Assembly (NCBI RefSeq): GCF_024054535.1
Contig: NZ_JAMXLV010000021.1
Coordinates: 1-64,000 of the forward strand
Direction of reading: 5' to 3'
Source: Thermococcus alcaliphilus
GTDB taxonomy: Archaea; Methanobacteriota_B; Thermococci; Thermococcales; Thermococcaceae
DNA: 64,000 nucleotides
In this document: positions 43,782 to 53,578 of the stretch, in pieces
How positions within the stretch are numbered: position 1 is the first letter of the stretch
Layout of the letters: each line of letters begins with the position of its first letter
Made by a program: the position numbers and the translations under genes
Notes under the pieces: generated by a model
Database searches by the model: none
What the model saw: the letters and a program-made list of their open reading frames with translations, nothing else
Told to the model about the DNA's origin: nothing

Positions 43782-45101
43782 ATGAGAATAGTGGTTATCG
43801 GTTCCGGAACAGCAGGAAGTAATTTTGCCCTCTTTGCAAGGAAGCTTGATAGAAAAGCGGAAATCATCGTGATAGGAAAAGAAAAAACAATGCAGTATTC
43901 TCCATGTGCGTTGCCCTTTGTTTTAAGCGGGAAGATACCAAAGCTGGAAAACATCATAGTATTTCCAAACGAATTCTACGAAAAACAGAAGATTCAGATG
44001 ATGTTGGACACTGAGGCAAAGGAAATAGACAGAGAAAGGAAGGTCGTGATTACAGACAAAGGTGAAGTCCCTTATGATAAGCTCATCCTTGCCACAGGCT
44101 CTAAAGCGTTTGTTCCTCCAATAAAGGGCGTGGAAAGTGAGGGGGTCTTTACCCTAAAGACAATGGAGGACGTAAAGAAAATCCAAGCATATCTGGAGGA
44201 AAGAAAACCAAGAAAAGCCGTTGTGATCGGAGCGGGCTTGATAGGATTAGAAGGGGCGGTGGCATTTAGGGAGCTCGGACTGGAAGTTCTTGTTGTCGAA
44301 CTGCTCGAGCATTTGCTCCCAACAATGCTGGACAAGGATATTGCCTCAATAGTCCAGTCCCATCTTGAGGAAAGGGGAATAGAGTTTAAATTCGGCGTTG
44401 CAGTAAGTGAGATTCTTGGAAACCCTGTGAGAGCTGTTAAAATAGGAGAAGAAGAGATTGAAGCAGATCTTGTTCTTGTGGCAACTGGTGTAAGGGCTAA
44501 CGTCGATCTTGCCCAAAAAGCCGGATTGGAAGTTAACAGAGGGATTGTTGTTGATGAATACCTTAGAACAAGCGATCCCGACATCTATGCCATTGGAGAT
44601 TGTGCTGAGGTCTTCGATGCGGTTACGGGAAAAAGAACGCTAAGCCAACTCGGCACTACGGCAGTAAGAATGGCAAAGGTGGCGGCGGAAAATGTCTTTG
44701 GAAAAGGCGTAAAATTCAGACCCGTTTTTAACACTGCCATAACTGAGCTCTTTGACTTAGAAATTGGGACGTTTGGGATAACTCAAGAGAGGGCAAGTAA
44801 AGAAGGAATTGACGTCGTTGTGGGCAAATTCAAGGGCTCAACAAAGCCAGAATATTATCCCGGAGGAAAACCAATAACCGTGAAGCTGATCTTTAGAAAG
44901 AAAGACAGGAGATTAATAGGAGCTCAGATAGTTGGTGGAGAGAGGGTATGGGGCAGAATAATGGCTCTTAGCTTTGCCGCTCAGAAGGGGGCAACGGTGG
45001 AGGATATAGCCTATGGAGAAACTGCCTACGCTCCTCCGATAAGCCCCACAATAGACCCGATTACAGTCGCAGCTGAAATGGCATTGAGAAAGTTTAAATG
45101 A
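43782..45101 (+). CDS. Pyridine nucleotide-disulfide oxidoreductase (CoA-disulfide reductase/NADH oxidase type)
   Basis: A 439-residue flavoprotein with the FAD loop [10 protein letters not shown] (7-16), single redox Cys C42 in YSPCALPF, the NADH loop [15 protein letters not shown] near 150 and the second FAD motif YAIGDCAEV near 280. Thermococcal relatives act as CoA-disulfide reductases, NAD(P)H oxidases or S0-linked NSR. The start at 43782 follows GGTGAT; a TATA-like TTTTTTATAC lies upstream, so it has its own promoter. Confidence 0.9.
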   Translation: MRIVVIGSGTAGSNFALFARKLDRKAEIIVIGKEKTMQYSPCALPFVLSGKIPKLENIIVFPNEFYEKQKIQMMLDTEAKEIDRERKVVITDKGEVPYDKLILATGSKAFVPPIKGVESEGVFTLKTMEDVKKIQAYLEERKPRKAVVIGAGLIGLEGAVAFRELGLEVLVVELLEHLLPTMLDKDIASIVQSHLEERGIEFKFGVAVSEILGNPVRAVKIGEEEIEADLVLVATGVRANVDLAQKAGLEVNRGIVVDEYLRTSDPDIYAIGDCAEVFDAVTGKRTLSQLGTTAVRMAKVAAENVFGKGVKFRPVFNTAITELFDLEIGTFGITQERASKEGIDVVVGKFKGSTKPEYYPGGKPITVKLIFRKKDRRLIGAQIVGGERVWGRIMALSFAAQKGATVEDIAYGETAYAPPISPTIDPITVAAEMALRKFK

Positions 45102-45124
45102 TCCTTTTTCTATTTTTTAAAATG

Positions 45125-45691
45125 ATGAGGAGCAAAGACGAGTTCTTGAGGAGCAGAGAAAGGATTAAAATTAGCAAACTAATGAGCTACATCTTAAGGC
45201 ACGCTCCTTGGGAATTTGACGTTGAGGTAGATGAAGAAGGTTTCGCCAATATTGAAGAGGTTGTCAGGGCTGTTAAAAAGTCCTATCCATGGGTAGAAAA
45301 AGAGCACCTCCTCTGGATAATCGAGAACGACCCAAAGGGCAGGTTTGAGACTAGAGGAAACAAAATAAGAGCCAGATACGGACACACTTTTGATGTTTCT
45401 TTGGATCATGAGGAAGATGTTGAAGTTAAGGTTCTCTATCATGGAACTCCTCGAAGAAACCTTGAAAAGATACTAAAAGAAGGCATAAAATCGATGAAAA
45501 GAAAGTTTGTCCATCTAACAACAAGCAAAGAAGAGGCCTACGAAACAGGGCGTAGGTATGGACGAGATGTGGTGGCTATCTTGGTAGATGCTGAATGTCT
45601 GAGGAAAAAAGGCTACAGAATTTACAAAGCTGGGAAGAATGTTCGTATAATTAAATTTGTTCCTCCTGAGTGCATAATTCTCTACGAATAA
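45125..45691 (+). CDS. kptA: RNA 2'-phosphotransferase KptA/Tpt1
   Basis: A 188-residue protein of the Tpt1 family, which uses NAD+ to remove an internal 2'-phosphate from RNA. Family pieces are [12 protein letters not shown], the lobe [18 protein letters not shown] and [21 protein letters not shown] 45122 is equally possible (tandem ATGs). No clear RBS is present, and the gene follows the flavoprotein by about 20 bases. In archaea the substrate is uncertain. Confidence 0.9.
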   Translation: MRSKDEFLRSRERIKISKLMSYILRHAPWEFDVEVDEEGFANIEEVVRAVKKSYPWVEKEHLLWIIENDPKGRFETRGNKIRARYGHTFDVSLDHEEDVEVKVLYHGTPRRNLEKILKEGIKSMKRKFVHLTTSKEEAYETGRRYGRDVVAILVDAECLRKKGYRIYKAGKNVRIIKFVPPECIILYE

Positions 45692-45907
45692 CCAAAAACC
45701 CTTATTCAGCTTCGACTTTTTTGACATAATGACAAACAAAACTGGAAAATATTTTTATAGGGGAAGAACATTCTAATGCGTTGATGCCCTATGACGTTCA
45801 GGAGTGAGTGTTTTTGGGAGTATAGTTGGTGAACCTCTTCTATTATTAATTCAAGGTAGGGATTGTTTTTGGCGCTGATCCAATAAAACCTTTTGGAGGT
45901 GTAGTTT
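45692..45907. other. Intergenic leader region of the NSS transporter
   Basis: The 216-base gap holds a TATA-like TTTTTATAG near 45750, implying a leader of roughly 130 bases before the transporter. That is long for this genome and could carry regulation or a small RNA. I found no complete C/D box set and no convincing reading frame. Confidence 0.4.
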
Positions 45908-47191
45908 GTGGCAAGAGAAACTTGGGGAAGTAGAGTAGGGTTTGTTGCAGCTGCAGTAGGAAGTGCAGTAGGGCTAGGAAACATCTGGATGTTCCCAATG
46001 AGAGCAGGTCTCTACGGTGGAGCGGCATTCTTGCTTCCATACTTAGTGTTGCTTTTTGCAGTGGGAGTAGTTGGCCTTACAGTGGAGTGGACTCTGGGAA
46101 GGGCAACTAAAGGAGGGCCCATAGAGGCATTTGCCAAAACACTGCCGGGAGGAAAATACCTTGGAATACTTGTAAATGCGATAATGGTCATGATATTTGC
46201 CTTCTATTCCCTGGTGCTTGGATGGATACTTAGGTATTTCATAGCCTCTCTAACAGGAGAACTGACGGGAGTTAATCCAGGGGCGTTTTTTGACGGCCTA
46301 GCCTTCAGTAAAGAGGCTATCTTATGGCAGTTTATCGTGATAGCAATAACGGTAGCCATAGTAGCTATGGGCGTTCAAAAGGGAATTGAAAGGGCAAACA
46401 AGGTCATGATGCCTGCTCTGTTTGTGCTACTGGTGATATTAACGATAAGGAGCGTTACATTGCCAAATGCGTATGAAGGTTTGAGGTTCTATCTCCTTCC
46501 AGACTGGAGCAAAGTGATGAGTGGAAAAACTTGGATGATAGCCCTGTCGCAGATGTTCTTTTCCTTAAGCGTCTTAGGAACTACAATGGTAGTTTACGGA
46601 AGTTATCTAAAAGAGAAAGACGACATCCCATTATCAGCAATAGCAACGGCCTTTGGGGATACAGCGGTAGCCGTTACAGCTGGATTTCTAGTATTTCCTG
46701 CGGTTTTTTCGTTTGGTCTTGAGCCTACAGCCGGTCCAGGGTTAGTTTTCGTAACGTTACCAATGGTATTCCAGAAAATGCCTGGAGGAATGTTCTTTGG
46801 CGCATTATTCTTCCTCTTGCTAATATTCGCCGGGCTTTCTTCAACGGTCTCAATGCTCGAAGTTTATGTAGACTCAGCTATTACAAAGCTCAACATGAGC
46901 AGAAGGAACGCTTCAATCCTCTTGGGGCTCTTAACTTTCCTAGTAGGGGCACCTTCTGCAGTTAATCCATCCTACTTTGAGTGGCTGATTAACATCTCAA
47001 CGGTTTACATAGGGCCATTGGGAGCTTTAATAGCCGCTCTAGCACTGATAAAGCTTGGAGTAGACAAAGCATATGAGGAACTTAAAAAAGGAGCCCTGAT
47101 AGATGTGCCAGAACTCTGGAAGCCCTGGGTAAAGTTCCTATACCCAATAGTGATAGCTGTAATATACATTTCACAATTCCTGCTGGGGTGA
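45908..47191 (+). CDS. Sodium-dependent amino-acid transporter (NSS/SNF family)
   Basis: A 427-residue transporter with about 11-12 helices. The N-terminal GSRVGFVAAAVGSAVGLGNIW motif holds the first Na+/substrate site of the LeuT fold. Start codon GTG 45908 follows GGAGGTG by 6 bases. It imports amino acids with Na+, using the Na+ gradient that the Mbh complexes maintain. A 32-residue membrane peptide gene follows after 5 bases. Confidence 0.93.
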   Translation: MARETWGSRVGFVAAAVGSAVGLGNIWMFPMRAGLYGGAAFLLPYLVLLFAVGVVGLTVEWTLGRATKGGPIEAFAKTLPGGKYLGILVNAIMVMIFAFYSLVLGWILRYFIASLTGELTGVNPGAFFDGLAFSKEAILWQFIVIAITVAIVAMGVQKGIERANKVMMPALFVLLVILTIRSVTLPNAYEGLRFYLLPDWSKVMSGKTWMIALSQMFFSLSVLGTTMVVYGSYLKEKDDIPLSAIATAFGDTAVAVTAGFLVFPAVFSFGLEPTAGPGLVFVTLPMVFQKMPGGMFFGALFFLLLIFAGLSSTVSMLEVYVDSAITKLNMSRRNASILLGLLTFLVGAPSAVNPSYFEWLINISTVYIGPLGALIAALALIKLGVDKAYEELKKGALIDVPELWKPWVKFLYPIVIAVIYISQFLLG

Positions 47192-47196
47192 TCCAA

Positions 47197-47295
47197 ATGG
47201 ATGCAGTGTACATAATAGCCCTGTTTGTAGTGCTCATAGTCTATGGACCTTTGATATGGGCTCTTTACAAACTTTCAAAGGCCTCAACCCCTTAA
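47197..47295 (+). CDS. Small single-helix subunit of NSS transporter (MetS-like)
   Basis: A 32-residue open frame (MDAVYIIALFVVLIVYGPLI..., ending SKASTP) directly after the transporter, with GGGGTGAT 6-7 bases before its ATG. It forms one hydrophobic helix with a short basic tail. Small MetS-type subunits encoded right after NSS transporters are known from Corynebacterium MetPS and are annotated in many prokaryotes. Translational coupling to the transporter is likely. Confidence 0.75.
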   Translation: MDAVYIIALFVVLIVYGPLIWALYKLSKASTP

Positions 47296-47316
47296 TTTTT
47301 ATTTTTGGTGATATTG

Positions 47317-48360
47317 ATGCTTCCAAAGGACATTGAAGAGATAGGTAAAGACTACGGGAAAAACCTGCCAAAAGGGGAATACTTGGACTGTGCCCTCGCA
47401 TACAACCCATTTGGGTGCTCTAGCAGAGTGATTGAGGAGATTAAAAACATCCGCCCTCAAGCTGTTTATCCCTACCCAAGGGAAGAGGAAAGGCTCAAAG
47501 AGGCTATAAAAGCGTATTGGGGTGTAAAAAGCGAACAAATTTTCTTAGGGACAGGTTCCATGGGATGTCTTCAGAAGATCAACAAGCTCCTCTCCCCGGG
47601 TTCAGTCGTCCTTGGTTACGCTCCACAGTTTCTTCCATATATCAACGACGCACGATTAAACGGGGCAGTTTACGAGTATGTCCCCCTTAGAAAAGAAAAC
47701 GACTTTACAATAGACGTTGGGGAGATAATAGAGAAGATAACAGAAAAGACCTCATTCATTTATATCGACAATCCACATAACCCCACAGGGCAGGTCTTAA
47801 AGCTAAAACAAATTGAGGAAATTGCAGAAGTGGCAGAGAGAAAAAGTGTAGTGGTGATAGTAGACGAAGCTTTCGGAGAGTTTATGAGCAAGAAAAATTC
47901 AGCAATAAACCTTGAGTTTCCAAACATCCTCGTTACAAGGTCTTTCTCTAAAGGATTTGGGCTGGCTGGTCTGAGGATTGGATATTGCATTGTTAAAGGC
48001 GATGAGATGAAAAAGGCAATTTCCAAAGTTGACTTTCCTTTTTCGGTAACAACGATTTCACTTGTTGCCGCTTTAAAGGCCCTAGAGGATCAAGATTTTC
48101 TAAGAAAAACGGTAGAGCAGACAAGAAAAAACAAGGAGAAGCTCATGAGAACATTAGGTAAAAACTTTCACATCGCAAAAACTGACAAATCAACACCAAT
48201 ATTCCTTTGTGGTGGAAATGGCAATACTTACCAATATTTCCTCAGTAAGGGGATTTTAACAGTACCAGGTGAGGAATTCATGAACCTTGACAACAGCTAT
48301 GTTCGAATAAGGATTCCCAAAAGTGCAGAAGAATTTATAAAGAAAATCAACGCCGCTTGA
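47317..48360 (+). CDS. PLP aminotransferase, histidinol-phosphate aminotransferase-like
   Basis: A 347-residue fold-type I protein. LFLGTGSMG, IDNPHNPTGQVL, VIVDEAFGEFM and RSFSKGFGLAGLRIGY (PLP Lys) are present, with the HisC/CobD-like short form and EEFMNLDNSYVRIRI at the end. Since no his genes are nearby and the gene follows an amino-acid transporter, amino-acid catabolism or another phosphorylated substrate is as likely as histidine synthesis. The start at 47317 follows GGTGAT. The 3' end overlaps the converging RumA-type gene. Confidence 0.82.
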   Translation: MLPKDIEEIGKDYGKNLPKGEYLDCALAYNPFGCSSRVIEEIKNIRPQAVYPYPREEERLKEAIKAYWGVKSEQIFLGTGSMGCLQKINKLLSPGSVVLGYAPQFLPYINDARLNGAVYEYVPLRKENDFTIDVGEIIEKITEKTSFIYIDNPHNPTGQVLKLKQIEEIAEVAERKSVVVIVDEAFGEFMSKKNSAINLEFPNILVTRSFSKGFGLAGLRIGYCIVKGDEMKKAISKVDFPFSVTTISLVAALKALEDQDFLRKTVEQTRKNKEKLMRTLGKNFHIAKTDKSTPIFLCGGNGNTYQYFLSKGILTVPGEEFMNLDNSYVRIRIPKSAEEFIKKINAA

Positions 48361-49600
48361 GCTTTATAACTGCCTCCATGTGAGAAGTATGTGGGAACAT
48401 ATCAACTAAAATGGCATCCTCTACCTTGTAAATCTCCTTCAAGTGGGAATAATCTTTGCTAAATGCTTGCGGGTTGCATGAGACATAAACGATGTTTTCT
48501 GGTTTCTCTCTTTTTAGGGTTTTTACGCCATCTTTCAAACCTTTTCGTGGAGGATCGACAATAACTGTATTGTAATCTCTTATCGGGAAAGATTCGGCAT
48601 CCCCTACCAAAAAATTTGCTTCCACACCGTTTATTTCAGCGTTTTTATTTGCCATTTCAACTGCAAAGGGGTTTATTTCAACTCCCTTAACCCTAATTCC
48701 TTCCTTTGCTAAAAACACTCCAAAGGTTCCCACACCAGAATAAAGGTCAAGAACTTTCTCCCCTTCAACAAAATTTAAAACAGTCCTCAAAAGTATGGAA
48801 AGGGCATAGGAATTTGTCTGGAAAAAGCTGTTTGGATGTATCAAGTAAATAGTTCCCTCAATTTTCTCCTTTATAAACGGAGACCCACTTACAAGTTTTG
48901 GTATGCCTTTAGGGTCGTCTTTAGGATCTTCTTTAAAGCTCCAATAGATGGAATCTGCGAAGTCAAAATAATCAGGGAAGCTTTGTGAGGCTTTTTCAAG
49001 GTGTGCAATTAGGTTCACCATAGTTTCCCCGGTAAACTTCCCCTCTCTAACGGAAAGGTAGTGAACATCGCCGCTTTTCTTTTTTGGATCCCACGGGGAA
49101 AGTTTTTCTTCCTCCATGAACTGTTTTAAAGCCTTTATGAACCTCGAAGTACGGTTAGAAAAAACGGGGCACTGCTTAATGTTCACAATACGTTGAGAGT
49201 TCCTCTGCTTGAATCCAATGCCTTCCGTTGAAACAATAAAATTGCTTATGTTTCTAAAGCCCCAAAGCTTGGGAGAACCTTTTATTGGGGCCATAATTCC
49301 GGTCATCTTCTCAAAGAGTTTTATCTTAAGGTTCAGCTGTTCTTTGTACTTTACGTGCTGCCAAAAACAGCCTCCACACCTTCCAAAATAGGGACATCTC
49401 GGATTTTGTCTCAAAGGTGACTCCTCAAGAACTGTGAAATCTTTCGCGATTAAACGTCCAAACCTCCTGAATGTTTTTCTAACCTCCACAAAATCTCCAA
49501 TAACAGTGTAAGGAACATAAACCTCTTTCTTCAGCTTCAAAAGCCCATAGCCGTCTGGACTTATCTCCGTTATGTACCCCTTTCCTTTCATTACCCTCAT
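48347..49600 (-). CDS. RumA-type RNA (uracil-5)-methyltransferase with TRAM domain and Fe-S cluster
   Basis: A 417-residue protein: N-terminal TRAM domain (1-60), four Cys for a [4Fe-4S] cluster (CPYFGRCGGCFWQ and KQCPV), SAM motif VLDLYSGVGTFGVFLA near 285, DPPRKGL near 350 and catalytic Cys in VYVSCNPQAFSKD. In Pyrococcus, two such enzymes acquired from bacteria make m5U54 in tRNA and an m5U in 23S rRNA; which one this is cannot be decided here. The start at 49600 or 49591 is uncertain. Confidence 0.9.
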   Translation of the reverse strand: MRVMKGKGYITEISPDGYGLLKLKKEVYVPYTVIGDFVEVRKTFRRFGRLIAKDFTVLEESPLRQNPRCPYFGRCGGCFWQHVKYKEQLNLKIKLFEKMTGIMAPIKGSPKLWGFRNISNFIVSTEGIGFKQRNSQRIVNIKQCPVFSNRTSRFIKALKQFMEEEKLSPWDPKKKSGDVHYLSVREGKFTGETMVNLIAHLEKASQSFPDYFDFADSIYWSFKEDPKDDPKGIPKLVSGSPFIKEKIEGTIYLIHPNSFFQTNSYALSILLRTVLNFVEGEKVLDLYSGVGTFGVFLAKEGIRVKGVEINPFAVEMANKNAEINGVEANFLVGDAESFPIRDYNTVIVDPPRKGLKDGVKTLKREKPENIVYVSCNPQAFSKDYSHLKEIYKVEDAILVDMFPHTSHMEAVIKLKRR

Positions 49601-49932
49601 TAATAACCAAACTTTATTTCATTTTTAAATTCGTCGCTGGTTATCAGCACAAGGCAAATTGCTGCCAGAAAAGTTAAACTAGCAGATGCGGGCTCAAAGC
49701 TTACTAATACCCACAGTATGCCAAAGATAAGGTCCAGAAGTGTTATATATGTCCCTATTTGGATAACAATCTCCCTGCTTAGCAAAATCCCCAATAGAAT
49801 AAGGAAGTGAATCAGAGCGATTATAAAAAACCCAAGCGCAGTTGATCTCTCACTTGAACTCAACACGCCCATTCCAGCAAAATATACTCCCATTAAGAAA
49901 AAGAAGAGAGAAACAACGGGTTTAAGCCTCAT
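49600..49932 (-). CDS. Small four-helix membrane protein, unknown
   Basis: A 110-residue protein that is nearly all hydrophobic, with four predicted helices (about 5-24, 32-52, 55-75, 80-96) and a charged end (SDEFKNEIKFGY). I do not recognise it. It overlaps the MFS gene upstream by 11 bases and touches the methyltransferase gene downstream, so all three may be one transcript. Confidence 0.7.
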   Translation of the reverse strand: MRLKPVVSLFFFLMGVYFAGMGVLSSSERSTALGFFIIALIHFLILLGILLSREIVIQIGTYITLLDLIFGILWVLVSFEPASASLTFLAAICLVLITSDEFKNEIKFGY

Positions 49933-51124
49933 CTCCGAGTTCCTCCACAGGTAGCTTCATTCTCGACACTGCTATTAAAGTCAATATTCCTAGTATTGGC
50001 ATAAAAGCAAGCTCTGCGAGTGCTAATGCTTCACTATGCCTTGCTAGGGCTTCCGTTATAGAGGGAGCAATTGCATTTGCTGAGTTAGAAATTAGTCCCA
50101 AAGCAAAGGATGCCCGAGGATAAATGCTCTTTGGATAAGTTGCTGGAGCAGAAGTCCAGAATGCCGGCCCTGTACCTTGAAGAGCACCAATAAGCCATAC
50201 TGAAGCTAATGCTAATGAGTAATTCCCTTGAAGCATTGCCCTAGAGTAAACGCTTAACCCAACAAACGCCATAGCGTAGGAAAGTATCATAACCTGAACG
50301 ATGGCCTTAAAGAGGCCTCTTGGACTTGGATTTTTCTTGGAAAGCTGGAAGCCAACGAATCCCATAATTATTGACCAAAGGGCTTTTGATATGTTAAGAT
50401 TCGTGCTTAAAGTGGCTACTTGGTTTTTGCTCCAACCGGCTTCGTATCCCAGGGAGGATGAGAAACCAACAATTGTGAAGATAACCCATAGTGCTGGGAA
50501 GAAAGTGAATCCAAGCACCCATGTAAATTTCATCTTCCAGATGTTTACCTTGTCTCTACCTTCTTTTTTGTGAATTATCTCAAAGTCCTCCGTAAATAGC
50601 CACCATATCAAAAGAACGGCATACATTATAGCAACCGTTATCAGGAAAGCCGTTTTCCATCCAAAGGCACTTACCAGATATTTGGCGCTCATTGAACCAA
50701 AAACGCCTCCCCAAAATATACCTGAAAGGATAATACCTTTAGCAAACGGCCTTTCTGCGACAAAGTAATTGGCTATCTGGGTGCTGAACAGGGGAACCAA
50801 GCTCACAACAAAACCCTGGATAAACCTGAGAAAGACCACCAAATACCAGTTCCCAACATAAGGGATCAAAGCTTGGGGTATCGCTGCAAAGCTGAGAGCT
50901 ATAGCAACACTTCTTTTGAAACTCCCTTCGTAGAGCCTTGTGTGTCCAAGCAAGAACGCTATAAAAAGACCAAACACATATGCCACGTGCTGGAGATCAT
51001 AAGCCTCGGCACTTATCCCAAAGTGGGAAATTATATCCGGCTTTGCAACACTCATCATGCTTAAAGTTCCAAATCCTGCAGTCATGACCAGCGTATCCAA
51101 TATAACGGATTTCCAGCGTTTCAT
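49922..51124 (-). CDS. Major facilitator superfamily transporter
   Basis: A 400-residue protein with about 12 helices and MFS features such as the loop LLGHTRLYEGSFKR after helix 2 and RFIQGFVVSLVPLFS in helix 4. The substrate is unknown. The start at 51124 follows GAGGTGAT, and the gene begins 10 bases after the GDT1-like gene. Confidence 0.85.
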   Translation of the reverse strand: MKRWKSVILDTLVMTAGFGTLSMMSVAKPDIISHFGISAEAYDLQHVAYVFGLFIAFLLGHTRLYEGSFKRSVAIALSFAAIPQALIPYVGNWYLVVFLRFIQGFVVSLVPLFSTQIANYFVAERPFAKGIILSGIFWGGVFGSMSAKYLVSAFGWKTAFLITVAIMYAVLLIWWLFTEDFEIIHKKEGRDKVNIWKMKFTWVLGFTFFPALWVIFTIVGFSSSLGYEAGWSKNQVATLSTNLNISKALWSIIMGFVGFQLSKKNPSPRGLFKAIVQVMILSYAMAFVGLSVYSRAMLQGNYSLALASVWLIGALQGTGPAFWTSAPATYPKSIYPRASFALGLISNSANAIAPSITEALARHSEALALAELAFMPILGILTLIAVSRMKLPVEELGDEA

Positions 51125-51134
51125 AGTTATCACC

Positions 51135-51398
51135 TCACAGCTTTCCAAGCAGCATCAGTACTCCAAAGACAATGAACAAAATGCCGGCTCCCTTGTGAAT
51201 AACTTCAAGGGGCAATGCATCGCCTATTTTGTCCCCTAAAACTGCCCCAATCAAATTGACCAATGCTAAACCAAAAATTGCCCCTAAAAATGCCTTGATC
51301 CACCCATACTTAGAAGCAAAGGCAATTGTGGCTAACTGAGTCTTGTCTCCCAATTCTGCAAGGAATATTGCAACAAAGACATAAAGGATCTCCTTCAC
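51135..51398 (-). CDS. GDT1/TMEM165 (UPF0016) half-size cation exporter
   Basis: An 87-residue protein with three helices and one copy of the family motif ELGDKTQ near residue 15. Half-size members dimerise to form a transporter exporting Mn2+ or Ca2+ from the cytoplasm. A second acidic motif of full-size forms (here LGDKIGD) is present as a partial echo. It is upstream of the MFS gene in the same direction. Confidence 0.85.
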   Translation of the reverse strand: MKEILYVFVAIFLAELGDKTQLATIAFASKYGWIKAFLGAIFGLALVNLIGAVLGDKIGDALPLEVIHKGAGILFIVFGVLMLLGKL

Positions 51399-51427
51399 GT
51401 TACCACCTCAAAAAGAATATTAAAGAA

Positions 51428-52603
51428 CTAAAGCTCCTCAAGAGCTTTTTTCATTCTTTCCATAGCCTCTAAGAGCTTTTCCTTGCTTGTTGCATAGCTT
51501 ATTCTGATGTAGCCTTCGCCATTAGGTCCAAAAGCCGTTCCTGGAATAACAACTACTTTTGCCTTCTCCAACAACCATTCTGCAAACTCCTCGCTTTTCA
51601 TTCCCGTGTCCCTTATGTTGGCAAAAATATAAAATGCTCCTTTTGGCTCAAAAGCCTTTATATAGGGCATTTCTTTTAAATGCTCTAAAACGAGTTTTCT
51701 CCGATCCGCATATTCCCTGCGCATCTCTTCCACAGCTTTCCAGCTTGCCTCTTCCCTAAGGGCCGCAACTCCCGCAACCTGGACAAAAGAGGCAACGTTT
51801 CCGATGATATAAGCGTGGAGTTTTATCATGTCCCTTATTATTTCTTCCGGAGCTATTGCAAATCCTAAGCGCCATCCGGTCATTGCGAAAGTTTTTGAAA
51901 AACTGTTTGCCAGGATTGTATTATCGGGGGCATACTTTATCATTGGTATATGCTTTGCCCCATCGTATAGAAAGTGCTCATAGGGCTCATCACTAAGAAT
52001 GTAAATGTTGTAGTCTTGAGCAATATCCGCTATAGCCTTTGCAACTTCTTCATCCAAAACTGCACCAGTGGGATTATTCGGGTAGTTAATCACAATCATT
52101 CTCGTTCTCTTGGTAATAAGTTCAAGAAGCTCATCTGGATCAGGTTGAAAGCCGTTCTCTTCTTTTAGGGGCAGCCTAACCGGCTTCGCCTCTGCAACCT
52201 TTGCATCTTCAACATAGCATACAAAAGCCGGATCGGGGATTATTACTTCATCACCATTTTCCAGCAGAGTTTCGAAGGCAAGGTAAGTGGCTTCATAAGC
52301 TCCAGCCGTTACGATTACCCTTTCTGCTGAGACATCCAATCCGTAGTGATTCTTATAGTACTCCGAAACTGCCTCTCTAAGCTCTGGAATACCTGCATTT
52401 GGTGTATAGTGAGTCCACCCCTCGTCGAGAGCTCTCTTTGCTGCTTCCTTTATATTTTGAGGGGTTTCGAAATCTGGTTCGCCTATTCCGAGGGAAATGA
52501 CGTTCTGCATCTTTGATGCCCTTTCAAAAAGCTCCCTAATCTTTGATCTCTGGATAAGATTTATACGACCCGCAACGAAATATTTATGCTTTTTATAACG
52601 CAT
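51428..52603 (-). CDS. Aspartate/aromatic aminotransferase
   Basis: A 391-residue class I aminotransferase: SLGIGEPDFETP, THYTPNAGIPELREAV, NYPNNPTGAVLDEEV, DEPYEHF and ANSFSKTFAMTGWRLGF (PLP Lys), with RISYAT near the end for the carboxylate Arg. It resembles thermococcal aromatic/aspartate aminotransferases used in amino-acid fermentation. GGAGGG precedes ATG 52603, and TTTATAAG (about 52643-52650) is a likely TATA box on this strand. Confidence 0.9.
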   Translation of the reverse strand: MRYKKHKYFVAGRINLIQRSKIRELFERASKMQNVISLGIGEPDFETPQNIKEAAKRALDEGWTHYTPNAGIPELREAVSEYYKNHYGLDVSAERVIVTAGAYEATYLAFETLLENGDEVIIPDPAFVCYVEDAKVAEAKPVRLPLKEENGFQPDPDELLELITKRTRMIVINYPNNPTGAVLDEEVAKAIADIAQDYNIYILSDEPYEHFLYDGAKHIPMIKYAPDNTILANSFSKTFAMTGWRLGFAIAPEEIIRDMIKLHAYIIGNVASFVQVAGVAALREEASWKAVEEMRREYADRRKLVLEHLKEMPYIKAFEPKGAFYIFANIRDTGMKSEEFAEWLLEKAKVVVIPGTAFGPNGEGYIRISYATSKEKLLEAMERMKKALEEL

Positions 52604-52736
52604 GATTCATCCCTCCAAGAGCATTTATGAGTGATGCCAAATTCTTATAAATTTATCGAGAGAAAAGTTTCAAAACTGGGCACAAATAATAAAAATTCTT
52701 CGAAATTTTGCCAGAAAATAAGTGAACACGCCGGTA

Positions 52737-53159
52737 TTAGAGAACATCGACTAAAGCAGCCTTTTCAAAGAGTTTTTTTACTTCCTCTTTTTCACAGTCA
52801 TTGAATGGTATCTCTTCCGCAGGTATCTTTGAAAGTATTTCTTGGAGAACTTTTTCTGCATTGTCTCCAAATGCTACTATGAAGTTCTCGCCTTTTTTTG
52901 CCCCCACCGCTTTAATAGCATCTTTGATCTGAAGTGTTCCACTTGCCCTAAGAAGTATCTCCCCTTTAATTGTTTTCGCTTTGTTTGTTTTTCTTTCAAA
53001 CGATTTTAGGGCCAATATAGTAGAAAAAGCTACCTGTTCCCAACATTTTACGTTCAATATTTGGACATTATCTGGGAGAATTTCAAAAATATCTGCAATA
53101 TCATCGAGCAAAATCTTTGCAATTGCGATCTTAATTGTGCCGTAGTTTAATACCTTCAT
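52737..53159 (-). CDS. cgi121: KEOPS complex subunit Cgi121
   Basis: A 140-residue protein matching Cgi121, the KEOPS subunit that binds the tRNA 3' CCA end and activates Bud32. The family pattern EILLRASGTLQIKDAIKAVG followed by GENFIVAFG is clear, as is the central helix WEQVAFSTILALKSFERKT. It is monocistronic, far from Pcc1 in this window. An AT-rich gap follows up to the RHH gene. Confidence 0.85.
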   Translation of the reverse strand: MKVLNYGTIKIAIAKILLDDIADIFEILPDNVQILNVKCWEQVAFSTILALKSFERKTNKAKTIKGEILLRASGTLQIKDAIKAVGAKKGENFIVAFGDNAEKVLQEILSKIPAEEIPFNDCEKEEVKKLFEKAALVDVL

Positions 53160-53366
53160 TCTATCTCCCCAAGCTTATTGCTTCGTTGTTTATTAAATTT
53201 TTTGCTTATACAGAAATGTGTACTCAATAAAAATATTTTAATTATCTTCCAATTTTTTTAAAAATTTTTGAAATTAATAATATGCCAATATTAAAGCAGA
53301 GGCAAAAAGTATTTAACTAATTAAAACTAGATATACGTTAGATGCACTCATGTAATGGTGGGCAGA

Positions 53367-53558
53367 ATGGCAAAGATGAGAATCATTAGTGTCCAGCTGC
53401 CACAGGGACTCATAAATGCTCTTGATGTCTTAGTCAAAAGAGGGGTGTATCCCAACAGAAGTGAAGCAATTCGGGAAGCTATCAGGGAACTCATAAAGAA
53501 GGAATTGTACACAACAGAGGCAGGAGAAAAGGAACTTCCAGAATACGTGGTTGAATAA
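53367..53558 (+). CDS. Ribbon-helix-helix regulator upstream of ftsZ (CdrS-like)
   Basis: A 63-residue ribbon-helix-helix DNA-binding protein: strand [20 protein letters not shown], then [23 protein letters not shown]. It lies 20 bases before ftsZ in the same direction. In haloarchaea the RHH regulator CdrS is encoded next to ftsZ2 and controls cell division, so a parallel role here is plausible. The start at 53367 follows GGTGGG; the codon at 53355 adds four residues. Confidence 0.85.
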   Translation: MAKMRIISVQLPQGLINALDVLVKRGVYPNRSEAIREAIRELIKKELYTTEAGEKELPEYVVE

Positions 53559-53578
53559 GAATATTGGGGGGAATTAAG

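Noticed and set aside
45122-45160. C box-like ATGATGA at the KptA start
   Set aside because: It is the tandem start codon; no D boxes follow.
45785-45830. Second C/D box RNA in the NSS transporter leader (TTGATGC, CTATGAC)
   Set aside because: The boxes do not match RTGATGA and no CTGA box lies at the right distance.
47317-48360. Assignment as hisC for histidine biosynthesis
   Set aside because: Sequence is HisC-like, but no his genes are adjacent and the context is an amino-acid transporter, so the specific symbol was withheld.
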